Below, one piece after another: positions 8,455 to 17,269 of a stretch of 64,000 nt of DNA. The stretch is from JACRLV01 sp045863555 (GTDB taxonomy: Bacteria > Planctomycetota > Phycisphaerae > UBA1845 > Fen-1342). The notes below the pieces were generated by a model that searched no databases, had not been told where the DNA came from, and saw only the letters and a program-made list of their open reading frames with translations. Location: assembly GCA_045863555.1 (NCBI GenBank), contig BTUU01000006.1, positions 186,001 through 250,000 of the forward strand, given 5' to 3'. The translations under genes and the position numbers were made by a program. Each line of letters opens with the position of its first letter. Positions within the stretch are counted from its first letter, which is position 1.

Positions 8455-8486
8455 CCTCTGGCAGCGCCGACAGGCATCACACACCG

Positions 8487-8525
8487 GGCACGCCGCGGGT
8501 TCAGGCTCGCGGCGTGCCGCCTTTT
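8487..8525 (+). terminator. Intrinsic terminator after the sigma gene, overlapping a coding 3' end
   Basis: GGCACGCCGCG (8487-8497) pairs perfectly with CGCGGCGTGCC (8508-8518), with a 10-base loop, and TTTT follows at 8522-8525. The right half encodes the last residues of the converging symporter gene, whose stop lies at 8501-8503 in the loop. Confidence 0.75.
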
Positions 8526-10294
8526 ACGAAGAACTTCTCAACGTGCTCGCGGGCCGGCGGCTGGGTGAGCAGCGACACGACGATCATCGCCACGGCGGCG
8601 AAGACGACCATCGGCGCGGCGGGGACGAGGCCCCAGTCGGTTCCTGGGATGATCACTTCCGGCTCGACGCGCGACGCGTAGCCGTGCTCATAGCCGTTGT
8701 AGATGTAGAAAGCGATGCCGCTGCCGATGCCGGCGATGACGGAGGCGTAGGCCCCCCACTTCGTGGCGCGCTTCCAGTAGAGGGCGGCGAAGACGAGCGG
8801 GAAGAGCGACGAAAACCCGCTGAAACACCAGACGGCCAGCGTGAAGATCGGCACATTTCGCAGGGTGAGCGTGAGCAGCCAGCTCACGAGGACGATCGCG
8901 ATGACGAAGAAGCGGCCGGTGACGAGCTTCTGGCGGTCGGTCATGGCGTCGTGCTTCACGTAATGGTCCACGACGTCGTGCGTGAACATCGAGCCGATGG
9001 AGAGGAACTGGGCATCCATGCCGCCGAGGATCGCAGCCAGCACCCCTGCCGCAAGCAGACCGCCGACGATCGGATCGCCGAGCGCGTTGACCATCATGCC
9101 GATGACGGCATTCGCGGACTGTCCCTTCCCTGGGTCCATCGTCTCGTTTGTAAATGGAACGACGATGCGCCCATCGATGACCGCCGAGGTCGCCCAGATG
9201 CCGATGGCGATGCAGGGCGCCCAGATGAGCATGATGAGAAGCGGATGCAGCGTGACCGTCAGTCGGAACGACTTCGCCGAGCGGGCGGTGAGCCAGAGCT
9301 GGAACAGATGCGGGAACATCGCCACGCTGAGCGGGATGAATCCGTAGCTGAGAAATTCCAGCTCGGTCATCGTCGACGGCTTGTGCGGCCGCAGCACGGG
9401 CGGCTTCCTGGCCGGCGCGGAGGTGAGCGTGGCTTCGCGCGGAGCGGATGCCGTCGCCGACGGCTGCGTCGAGGCGCGCCAGGCCGCCATCTTCTCCTCG
9501 TAGATCCGCTCGTGTTCGGGGGTGACCGTCCGTGTCAGCTTGCTCGGGTTGTATTCCTGCACGCGCTTCGTCGCGGCTTCGAAACCGCCGAGCTTGTCGG
9601 CGATGAAGACGAACGTAACGACGCCGACGATGAGGAAGATGATCGTCTGGAGGGCGTTGGCCCAGGCCGTCGCCCGCGCCCCACCGAGCCAGACGTAGAG
9701 CCAGACGACGCCCGTCGCCAGCAGCGTTCCGAGCCAGAATGGCACACCGCCGCTGAGCCGCGGATTCGCATCCCGGAACCACTCGACATCCGGAAACGCC
9801 CCGGCCGTCGCAATCGTGATCATGATGCCCGAACCGAGGATGCCGATGATGATGTACGGCATCTGGAGCAGCACGAGAATCGGGAAGAGCAGCACGCCGA
9901 TGTTGCTCGACTTGAAACGGTCGCGGAAGAACTGGATCTGCGTCTGGTAGCCGTAGCGCTTGCCCATGGCCCAGAGCTTGGTGCCGATGAGGAAGAAGCA
10001 CGCCGCGTGGATGATGGCCGACCAGGAGGCCATCTTGCCATAGACGCCGACGCCGGAGAACCAGGCTTCACCGCTGCTGCCTTGAATGGCGAACGCGGTC
10101 ATGGTCGTGCCGAAGACGCTGAGCACGAGCAGGACGGGTCCGACGCCGCGCGAGGCGACGAAGTAGTCGACGGCGGTGCCGCGGAAGAGCGAGTTGCTCG
10201 CGACGCCGAGGAGGATGAGGGCGGCGAGATAGACGATGATGATCCAGACCTGCGTCATTCCCGGCGGCAGGTCGTCGGCGAGCAGGAGGAGCAT
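8501..10294 (-). CDS. Sodium:solute symporter (SSS family)
   Basis: A 597-residue inner-membrane carrier with about 13 helices that should couple Na+ influx to uptake of a small solute. SSS features include the N-terminal VIIVYLAALILLGVASNSL helix, the GVGPVLLVLSVFGTTMTAFAI block, IILGGMDAQFLSIGSMFTHD-like sequence (GGMDAQFLSIGSMFTHDVV) near residue 425, and the following VTGRFFVIAI. A charged cytoplasmic insertion (about residues 245-310) with a PSATASAP linker is unusual. It starts immediately after the stop of the DUF3311 gene (TAAATG), so the two are translationally coupled. Substrate unknown. Confidence 0.85.
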   Translation of the reverse strand: MLLLLADDLPPGMTQVWIIIVYLAALILLGVASNSLFRGTAVDYFVASRGVGPVLLVLSVFGTTMTAFAIQGSSGEAWFSGVGVYGKMASWSAIIHAACFFLIGTKLWAMGKRYGYQTQIQFFRDRFKSSNIGVLLFPILVLLQMPYIIIGILGSGIMITIATAGAFPDVEWFRDANPRLSGGVPFWLGTLLATGVVWLYVWLGGARATAWANALQTIIFLIVGVVTFVFIADKLGGFEAATKRVQEYNPSKLTRTVTPEHERIYEEKMAAWRASTQPSATASAPREATLTSAPARKPPVLRPHKPSTMTELEFLSYGFIPLSVAMFPHLFQLWLTARSAKSFRLTVTLHPLLIMLIWAPCIAIGIWATSAVIDGRIVVPFTNETMDPGKGQSANAVIGMMVNALGDPIVGGLLAAGVLAAILGGMDAQFLSIGSMFTHDVVDHYVKHDAMTDRQKLVTGRFFVIAIVLVSWLLTLTLRNVPIFTLAVWCFSGFSSLFPLVFAALYWKRATKWGAYASVIAGIGSGIAFYIYNGYEHGYASRVEPEVIIPGTDWGLVPAAPMVVFAAVAMIVVSLLTQPPAREHVEKFFVKGGTPRA

Positions 10295-10540
10295 TTAGTG
10301 CCCCCCCTTTCCGGGCGTGGGCGGGACCCAGGCCTCCTCGTCGGAAACGTCGAACGTGCTCGGCCAGCAGTAGCGGCAGGCGAGGCCCCAGAGGACGCTG
10401 GCGGCGATCGAGATGCCGATGTGGTAGGCCAGCGAGACGGGCAGGAAGCCGAGGACGAGCGTGCGGTGATCCGCGGCCCACCAGGAATCCTGGTGCGCGA
10501 GCGTGATCAGCACGAGCAGCCCGACAATCACAGATTTCAT
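10295..10540 (-). CDS. DUF3311 small membrane protein, symporter partner
   Basis: 81 residues with two membrane helices: residues 2-17 and about 35-58, FLPVSLAYHIGISIAASVLW. This matches the DUF3311 family, regularly encoded directly ahead of SSS symporters and thought to be an accessory subunit. The stop codon abuts the symporter ATG with no gap. On the minus strand a TACACT -10-like box lies just upstream (near 10570). Confidence 0.8.
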   Translation of the reverse strand: MKSVIVGLLVLITLAHQDSWWAADHRTLVLGFLPVSLAYHIGISIAASVLWGLACRYCWPSTFDVSDEEAWVPPTPGKGGH

Positions 10541-10617
10541 GGAGACTCCACAGGCGGCCGCGACCCGGCGTAGTGTACAGGAGTGGTGCGCGCCCGCCAG
10601 CGCTCGCGCGTGCCGGG

Positions 10618-13600
10618 TCAGGCCTCGTGCGGCGGCGCGGCCTCACGGGCGGCCGCGACAATCTCGTCAGCCCTGCGGCCGATTGCGGTGACGAGCGACT
10701 CGTCGTCGCGCAGGTAGGCGGTGGACCAGCCGCGATGGAGCTTCCAGCCCTGCGATTCGAGGATCGCAGTGCGGAACATCTCCCATTCGACGGGGTCGGC
10801 GGCCTGCGCGAAGCGGTTCCAGTCGCAGAGGACGCCGACGGTGACATCCTCGGCGCGCTGCGGATGGTGGAGCGCGACATCGACGGAGAAGGCGTCGTTG
10901 CCCCAGTGGACGCAGGCGCCGACGCGGAGCTGCCGGGAGATGCGCCGGGCGAGGGCTTCCGCGAACCGCGAGGGCGTACGGGCGGGCGTGATCGTGACCT
11001 CCGGTGGGCCGGCGGGTGCGGGCGTGTCGGAGATCGATGGCGCCTGTTCATAGTCTGCGGCAAGCACTTCCGCGAATTTCAAATACGCGAAGAGCAACCA
11101 GCCGCCGGTGGGGACCTGTCCCGGCGGGATCGGGGGGAGCGCGAGGTAGATGTCGCGGGGAATCGACGTGACGAGATGGACCTCGTGCCGGGCGCGGGTG
11201 ACGAGAACGTTCAGCCGCCGGCCGCCGCCGGGCATGCCGAGCGGGCCGAACCGGCGGTAGAAGCGTCCCTTGGCGTCGCGGCCGTAGGTGGTGCTGATGA
11301 TGATGTGGTCGCGTTCGTCGCCCTGGACGTTTTCGAGGTTCTTGACGAAGAGACCCTCGAACGAGCCGTCGCCGCGGCGCGTGCGGGCGGCCGCGAGTTT
11401 GGCGGCGAACGCGGCGTCTTCCAGCGCGAACTCGTCGAGCTTTTCGGAAATAAGGTCGCGCTGCGACACGTTGAAGCAGGCAATGCCGATCGAGGGCGGC
11501 TCAGCCCGGCGGAGGAGGTCGCGGACGATCTCGACGACGCGGACGGCCTCCTTCTCGTTCATGCGATCGTCAAAGACGCCGTCGACGGCGTAGAGCGAGA
11601 GCGGCGGGATGCGCGTGCGGTTGCTGGGGTGGCCGGGAATGGGCTGGAGCCGCGAACCGTAGAAATACTCGTTGCTGAAGGCGATCAGGTCGGCGTTTCG
11701 CGAGCGATAGTGAACGTCGAGATAGCTCTGCTGAACGTCGAGGCTCAGGGCGGCGTTGAGCAGGTCTTCGATCTCGCCCTGCTGCACTTCGAACAGGTCC
11801 TGATCGGTGGTGATCTCCTCGTGCTCGCTCTCGACGAACGCGGATTCGAAGAAGCGGGTCGGCGGGAGCTGCTTGGGATCGCCGGCGATGACCACGCGGC
11901 GGCCGCGCAGAAGCACCGGCAAGGCCTCTTCCAGGCGGCACTGCGAACTTTCGTCGAAGACGATGACGTCGAAGAGCGGCGCGCGGGGGAAGATCTGGGC
12001 GACGGTTTCGGGGCTGGCCATCCAGACGGGCGCGAGGTCGTAGAGCGGATCGCCGCCCTCCGTCTGCTCGCCGACGGCGATGACCTGGCGGAGGCGCATC
12101 GCGTTCTTGCCGCGGAGCGTGAGGCGGCGGCGCAGGTCCGCGCCGAGCGAATTCAGCCGCGAGCCGGTGCCCGCGAGCAACCGCTCCTTCTGGCGGCTGA
12201 CCCACTGGTGCAGCGTCTGGCGCCGTACCGCTTCCTTCTTGCGGGAATCGAATTCCTGGAAGCGCTCGAACATCGTTTCGATGCGCTGGACATCGAGCGA
12301 CTGGAGCCGCGGATTCTCGCGCAGGCGGCGGTGAACCTCGGCACGGAGGACGCGGGCGCGCAGGGCGGCTGCATACTCGGCGACGGTTGCGGACCGGCTG
12401 AGCAGTTCCGCGACGCTGCGGCCGAGATGCTCGGGAAGTGCGCTCAGCGTCTCGCGGGCGCGGACGACGTCTTCGAGCGTGTCGACGCGGGCTTCGATGA
12501 CCTGGAAATCCGAAGCGATCGCCTCCCCCGTGCGAAGCGCAGCGCGGCGCGCGGCAAGCCAATCGGCGGCGAAGAGGCGAACCTGGTCCGCCTTCGAGGA
12601 GAAATCGACGATCGCGGCGGCGCGGGGTTGCGAGCGCTTCAAGCCGTCGATCAGTTCATCCAGCGGACGGCGGCCGGCCACGGCGTCGAGGATGTGCGGC
12701 CGAAGGCTCGCCAGCAGCGGCGAATCGTGAACCCGGGCGAGGGGCTTCAGGAGCTTCGACAGTTCTTCGTACGCCCGGCGGAGATCAGAATCGCCCCGAA
12801 GGCCGGCCGATGGCGGCGCGCCGGCGAGTTCATCGGACGTCGCCTGGAGCAGGAGCCGCGCCCGCAGGCCGGTCAGGAAATCGCGGACGCGCTTCGCGTT
12901 TTCCGGTGTCAGACCGAGCCCGTACGGTGCGAGGACGGCCGTCGCCGCCTTCTTCGCGCCGAAGGCGAGAAACGACCAGAACCGGCCCGCCACCGCGAGG
13001 TAGCCGTCGACGGCCGCGAGGCGCTGGTTGACCTCTGTCAGGGCAACGGGGCGTTCCCGCAACGTCGCGGCGAGTTCGGCATCGAGCGGGCCCTGGCTGA
13101 CGATGTCCACCAGTCCGGCGACGGACGCGAGCCGATCAGCGCCCGCGCGAGCCGCGGCGCCATCCTGCGCGACCCAGCGCTGGGTCAGCGCCGGGGCGAC
13201 GTTTGCGTGGATTTCGGTGAGCTCGCCCGCCAGCGCCAGCCGCGCCGCGCCCTGTTCCGCCACGTCGCCGCTCTCATCGAACGGCGGGATCGCGGGATGA
13301 CGCGTGGCATCGGCCGCCCGGGCGCTTTCCGCCACCCCGTGAACCGCCGCGCGCACCTCGCTCATCGGCCGGGCCATGAACTCGCTCGCCGACAGTCCGG
13401 CCGCCCGCCACCACGGGTTGTGCTCGGGGTCGAGTCGCTCGGCGCGGCGGAAGATGTCCTGGAGGGGCAGGTCGGCGGCCTCCGCCTCGTCGAGCCGGAG
13501 CGCATCGACCTCACCGCGCTTCTCGAAGCGCGGATCGACGTCCGTCGTGAGCCATTCGCCGACGAGTTCATGGAAAGACGCCTGGCCGGGCGACGGTCGG

Positions 13601-15009
13601 ACCATCAGATCGGACCAGTTCTGGCGCAGCTCGGCGTACAACTCGGTGAGGCTCTTGTCCAGGCGCTTGACTTCGCGCTCGGCGGCTTCGTCGGTTTGGA
13701 ACTCGACGAGACCTTCGAGCTGCTCGCGCAGCGCCCGGTAGACGTCGCGCTGGTCGCGCTGCGGGTCGTGAATCACCGCGCAGAGCCGGCCGAGGCCGAT
13801 GTGCTCCAGCCGGTTCGCGACGACGTCGAGCGCGGTGCGCTTGTCGCAGACGAAGAGCACACGCTGATTCGCGGCGAGGTGATCGCCGATGATGTTCGTG
13901 ATCGTCTGGCTCTTGCCGGTGCCCGGCGGGCCGTGAACGACGAGGACGCGGGCTTCGCGGGCGAGCCGCACCGCGCGGGCCTGGCACGGGTCCGCGGTCG
14001 CGACGAGGCGCTGCGTCGCCGGCTCGAGCGTCGTTTTCTCAGCGGCCGCTTCTTCGGGGCGATCCGTCGGCGGCGCCTCGAGCGTGGCCTTCACGTTGAG
14101 AAAATTCGTCAGCGGACCGTCGTGTGATTCGCCCGCGAGCAGCGCCTGCGTGTCGCGGATCAGCGCCTGGTTCGAGAGCGGGAAGAGCCCCGCGACGGCG
14201 GAGAGGACGATTTCGGGCTTGTCCCCAGCCGTATCCGCGCGCGGGCACGGCCGGAGGAGCAGATCGTCGGGCGGCGTCTCGCCCGTAAACGCGGCGGGCA
14301 CGTCAATCGAGAGCGCCTTCGCGACGACGCGGACCAGTTCGCCGACCTCGTGCCATGGGCGTGCGCCCTCGTCGTCGGAGAACAGCTCGCCGGGAGCGAC
14401 GCCCGTCTCGCGCTCCAGCCACGCCAAGAGCGCGGAATTCGGCGTGACGCGGTCGACCTCATCCTCGCGGCAGGCGATCTCGATGGCCGGCTTCGACCCG
14501 CCCTTGAGCGTGATGTTCACGGGGATGAACGCGATCGGCGCGAGAATCCGCCGCCCCGCCCGGCCGGCGCGGGCCGCGGATGCGCCGGGCGGAAGCGACA
14601 GGATCGGAAACCCGATGCTCAGGACGTGCGCCCCGGTGTCGTCGAAATAGGTCTTCGCATCCTCCGCGACGAGGCGCAGCTTCGTGAAGACCGCCTTCTG
14701 CTCGCTCCAGCGCTGCGCCGCGGCCCGCTGCTGGTCCGTCAGCGGCGGCGGCGTCTGCTGTCCCTCCGGAATCGCGATCGGCGCAGGCTGCGGCACGCGG
14801 CCGACGATCTGCACCTCGCGTGCGTCCGAGAGAATCGCCCGGAGCGCATCGGTCGGCGAGAGGTCCTGGAGGTTCGCGAGCTGGCAGAGGTCGATCCGCT
14901 GGCGGCTGGCGTGCGGCCGGCAGTTCATCGCCGGTCCGTTGAGCACGGCCGTGAAGAGGCGTTCCAGCATCCGCTCGAGAATTCGCTGGCCGACGACGGG
15001 CGCGGGCAT
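10618..15009 (-). CDS. Large SF1 helicase with C-terminal Vsr/DUF559-like nuclease domain
   Basis: 1463 residues. Walker A is GPPGTGKS near residue 360, followed by QTITNIIGDHLA. Walker B-like DVIVFDESSQC lies near residue 1015, then GDPKQLPPTRFF near 1040 and an EKEAVRVVEIVRDLLRR...LVTRARHEVHLVTS section of motifs V/VI, as in UPF1/DNA2-like SF1 helicases. A long insertion of about 650 residues, alpha-helical, separates Walker A from Walker B. The last 80 residues (MFRTAILESQGWKLHRGWST) resemble Vsr/DUF559-type nucleases, often seen at the end of DUF4011-like helicases. Such proteins are recurrent in bacterial defence regions, but no partner is encoded beside it, so a defence role is only suggested. 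Confidence 0.8.
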   Translation of the reverse strand: MPAPVVGQRILERMLERLFTAVLNGPAMNCRPHASRQRIDLCQLANLQDLSPTDALRAILSDAREVQIVGRVPQPAPIAIPEGQQTPPPLTDQQRAAAQRWSEQKAVFTKLRLVAEDAKTYFDDTGAHVLSIGFPILSLPPGASAARAGRAGRRILAPIAFIPVNITLKGGSKPAIEIACREDEVDRVTPNSALLAWLERETGVAPGELFSDDEGARPWHEVGELVRVVAKALSIDVPAAFTGETPPDDLLLRPCPRADTAGDKPEIVLSAVAGLFPLSNQALIRDTQALLAGESHDGPLTNFLNVKATLEAPPTDRPEEAAAEKTTLEPATQRLVATADPCQARAVRLAREARVLVVHGPPGTGKSQTITNIIGDHLAANQRVLFVCDKRTALDVVANRLEHIGLGRLCAVIHDPQRDQRDVYRALREQLEGLVEFQTDEAAEREVKRLDKSLTELYAELRQNWSDLMVRPSPGQASFHELVGEWLTTDVDPRFEKRGEVDALRLDEAEAADLPLQDIFRRAERLDPEHNPWWRAAGLSASEFMARPMSEVRAAVHGVAESARAADATRHPAIPPFDESGDVAEQGAARLALAGELTEIHANVAPALTQRWVAQDGAAARAGADRLASVAGLVDIVSQGPLDAELAATLRERPVALTEVNQRLAAVDGYLAVAGRFWSFLAFGAKKAATAVLAPYGLGLTPENAKRVRDFLTGLRARLLLQATSDELAGAPPSAGLRGDSDLRRAYEELSKLLKPLARVHDSPLLASLRPHILDAVAGRRPLDELIDGLKRSQPRAAAIVDFSSKADQVRLFAADWLAARRAALRTGEAIASDFQVIEARVDTLEDVVRARETLSALPEHLGRSVAELLSRSATVAEYAAALRARVLRAEVHRRLRENPRLQSLDVQRIETMFERFQEFDSRKKEAVRRQTLHQWVSRQKERLLAGTGSRLNSLGADLRRRLTLRGKNAMRLRQVIAVGEQTEGGDPLYDLAPVWMASPETVAQIFPRAPLFDVIVFDESSQCRLEEALPVLLRGRRVVIAGDPKQLPPTRFFESAFVESEHEEITTDQDLFEVQQGEIEDLLNAALSLDVQQSYLDVHYRSRNADLIAFSNEYFYGSRLQPIPGHPSNRTRIPPLSLYAVDGVFDDRMNEKEAVRVVEIVRDLLRRAEPPSIGIACFNVSQRDLISEKLDEFALEDAAFAAKLAAARTRRGDGSFEGLFVKNLENVQGDERDHIIISTTYGRDAKGRFYRRFGPLGMPGGGRRLNVLVTRARHEVHLVTSIPRDIYLALPPIPPGQVPTGGWLLFAYLKFAEVLAADYEQAPSISDTPAPAGPPEVTITPARTPSRFAEALARRISRQLRVGACVHWGNDAFSVDVALHHPQRAEDVTVGVLCDWNRFAQAADPVEWEMFRTAILESQGWKLHRGWSTAYLRDDESLVTAIGRRADEIVAAAREAAPPHEA

Positions 15010-15091
15010 AGCAACTCCGTTCCCGAACGGGCGGCGCAGCAGCGGACGCCGGCCGCGGGGCCCGCGAGTCTAGCGGTTTTCGGGCGGCGGG

Positions 15092-16480
15092 TCAGTCGCA
15101 GAAACCGCCAAAACGCGAGAGAAGTCGGGCAAGATCGGCGATTCCCACGCGACCGTCGGCGTCGAGGTCGGCGGCCGGGCCGCTGCCGCCGAATTCGGCC
15201 AGAAGTCTCGTCAGGTCTTCGAGATCGACGTCGCGATCGGCGTCGAGGTCGGCCTCGCAGTCGAGCGCGCGGGCAAGCTGGACGGCGCGGCGGAGATTGA
15301 CGCGGCCGCGGCCAAAGATCGCGTCGTCGCCGGGAGCGCCGATGTCGTCGCAGGAATCGAAGAGGACAGACTGGACCTGCGCGGCCGTGAGCCCCGGCGC
15401 GGCCGACCGGATCATGCCCGCGACGCCGGCCGCGATGGGCGCGGCGAAGCTGGTGCCGGTCGCGGGGCCATAGGCGTCGATCGTCGTGGTGAGGATGTCC
15501 TGCCCGGGCGCGAAGACATCGAGCGCGACGCCGAACGCGGAGAAATCGGAGCGGGCGTCTTCGGGCGTCGTGGAACCGACGACGATGACGGCCGCGTGGT
15601 CGAAGTAGTCGAGCTGCTGGGCGCGGTTGCCGGCCGACCAGAAGAGCAGGCCGCCCTGCTGCATCACGTACTCGCCGGTGGCCTGGACGCTCGCGTTCTG
15701 GACGCCGGTGTAACTGACGTTCACGCAGTGCGCGCCGTGATCGACGGCCCAGCGTGCGCCATCGAGCAGGTCGCTCAGAAACGCCGCGCCGGAGCCCGAG
15801 TTCGAGGCGCGGATCGGCATGATGCTCATTCGCCAGCCGACGCCTGCGACGCCCTCGCCGTTGTCGCCGGTCGCGCCGGCCGCGCCGGCGACCGAGGAGC
15901 CGTGGCCGTTGACGTCGGTGACGAGGCCGCCGTCGGCCTGGGCGAGGCGGTCGACTGAGTTGTAGCCGGGGACGAGGCACGGCTGGAGGTCGGGATGGTC
16001 GAGATCAACGCCGCCGTCGACGACCGCGATGATCACGGATTCGCTTCCAATCGCCAGCGTCCACGCGGCGGGCGCTTCGATGCGCGGCAGGTGCCACCGG
16101 CCGGGGAAGAGCGGGTCGTCGGGAGTTTCGAGCGGGTAGCAGAGTTCGTCGGGAACGACGTATTCGAAGAGGCCCGTGGCGCGCAGTGAATCGGGGGATG
16201 GCGCGTCGGCGAGGATGACGTACTCGCGGATCGCGGGCATTTCGCGAATGACCGAGGCGCCGAGCGATTCGATTGTTTCCCGGACAGCCGCGCGGTCGAT
16301 GGTCGAGACGCTCCGGGCGATCCACCGCGCCGGCCCGGTGGCTGCACCGGCCGGTCGCGACGCTTCGCGGGCGGCGAGAGTCGACGGCACAGCCAGGGCG
16401 GCGGTTGCGATGAGCAGAACTGTGCGTGACGCCACGAAACGGCTCCGGGGTGCGAGAAGAACGCGACCTCGACGGTTCAT
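15092..16480 (-). CDS. Secreted subtilisin-like protease (S8) with dockerin-like tail
   Basis: Signal peptide (about residues 20-37, LLIATAALAVPSTLAA), propeptide, then an S8 catalytic domain. The triad is visible: Asp in AVVDGGVDLDHPDL (about 153), His in GHGSSVAGAAG (about 194) and Ser in GTSFAAPIAAG (about 346), with the oxyanion Asn in WSAGNRAQ. Residues about 408-462 hold two EF-hand repeats (EADLDADRDVDLEDLTRLL and AADLDADGRVGIADLARLL), a dockerin-like module. It should act outside the cytoplasm on proteins or peptides. The module may serve calcium-dependent attachment; no cohesin partner is seen in the window. Confidence 0.88.
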   Translation of the reverse strand: MNRRGRVLLAPRSRFVASRTVLLIATAALAVPSTLAAREASRPAGAATGPARWIARSVSTIDRAAVRETIESLGASVIREMPAIREYVILADAPSPDSLRATGLFEYVVPDELCYPLETPDDPLFPGRWHLPRIEAPAAWTLAIGSESVIIAVVDGGVDLDHPDLQPCLVPGYNSVDRLAQADGGLVTDVNGHGSSVAGAAGATGDNGEGVAGVGWRMSIMPIRASNSGSGAAFLSDLLDGARWAVDHGAHCVNVSYTGVQNASVQATGEYVMQQGGLLFWSAGNRAQQLDYFDHAAVIVVGSTTPEDARSDFSAFGVALDVFAPGQDILTTTIDAYGPATGTSFAAPIAAGVAGMIRSAAPGLTAAQVQSVLFDSCDDIGAPGDDAIFGRGRVNLRRAVQLARALDCEADLDADRDVDLEDLTRLLAEFGGSGPAADLDADGRVGIADLARLLSRFGGFCD

Positions 16481-16539
16481 TCTAGGCCGTCGAGGCCGCG
16501 GTTCGAAATCGCCCGGTTTTTCGTTATCAGCCGGTCGGG

Positions 16540-17175
16540 TTACTTCTCGGCGGACATTCCGACGATCGAAGCGCGGATCTCGATCTCATCGCTGACGACT
16601 TCCGGTCCCATCTCGGTCTTGATCTTGAAATCCTTGCGGTTGATCGTGAACGCCGCGCGGAGGATGAGCAGGTCGCCCTTCGCGCCCTTCATGCGGCCGC
16701 CAGCGCCGTCCTTCTTGTAGCTGGCCTTCACAGGAATCGTGAGTTCCTTGGTGACGCCGGCGCAGGCGAAATCGCCGACGACCGTCATCTCGAACTCACC
16801 CGCGGCGGACGACTTCGCTTCCTTCACTTCCTTGAACGTGAAGGTCACCTCGGCGTGCTTTTCGACGTTCAACCAGTCCTCGGCGTGGAGGACCTTGGTC
16901 ATCGCCGGGTTCGAACAGTTGATCGACTTCGCATCGACGACGATCTTGCCGGTGGCTTTTTTCGCGTCGGCGGGGTCGAAACTGACCGTCCCGCTGATGC
17001 CCGTCGCGAGGCCCATGATCGGCTCAAGTTCGGAGTCGAGGACGAAGGACATCGAGTTGACGCCCTTGGGGTCCTTGAAGCTGAACTCCTTCGCGGCCGC
17101 GGCCGAAGCGGCCGCGACAGCGAGACCGGCGAAGATCGAAACCAGAAGCGTGCGCGAAATCGAGAGCATGTCCAT
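16540..17175 (-). CDS. YceI family periplasmic lipid-binding protein
   Basis: Signal peptide residues 1-28, then a lipocalin-like barrel typical of YceI: FSFKDPKGVNSMSFVLDSEL at the start, GISGTVSFDPADAKKATGKI, HAEDWLNVEKHAEVTFTF and a terminal VSDEIEIRASIVG strand. YceI proteins bind isoprenoid-like lipids in the periplasm; the physiological role varies. The length (211) is normal. A TATACT -10-like box lies 43 bases upstream on the minus strand (17218-17223), without a matching -35. Confidence 0.85.
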   Translation of the reverse strand: MDMLSISRTLLVSIFAGLAVAAASAAAAKEFSFKDPKGVNSMSFVLDSELEPIMGLATGISGTVSFDPADAKKATGKIVVDAKSINCSNPAMTKVLHAEDWLNVEKHAEVTFTFKEVKEAKSSAAGEFEMTVVGDFACAGVTKELTIPVKASYKKDGAGGRMKGAKGDLLILRAAFTINRKDFKIKTEMGPEVVSDEIEIRASIVGMSAEK

Positions 17176-17269
17176 TCCTTTCGTGAGAATCCGCCCCGCC
17201 CGAACCGCGGGCAGCAGAGTATAGGACTGCGCGGCGCGTGCGGCTTCTCCCCCATCGGTGACGGTGTTC

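Noticed and set aside
6658..8484. 608-codon minus-strand open frame opposite the DUF3467 and sigma genes
   Set aside because: Shadow of the real plus-strand genes; rich in Arg/His/Leu with no domain.
10573..14127. Very long plus-strand open frame (more than 1100 codons)
   Set aside because: It is antisense to the helicase gene, with Arg/Ala/Glu-rich shadow composition and no recognisable motif, while the minus frame has clear helicase motifs.
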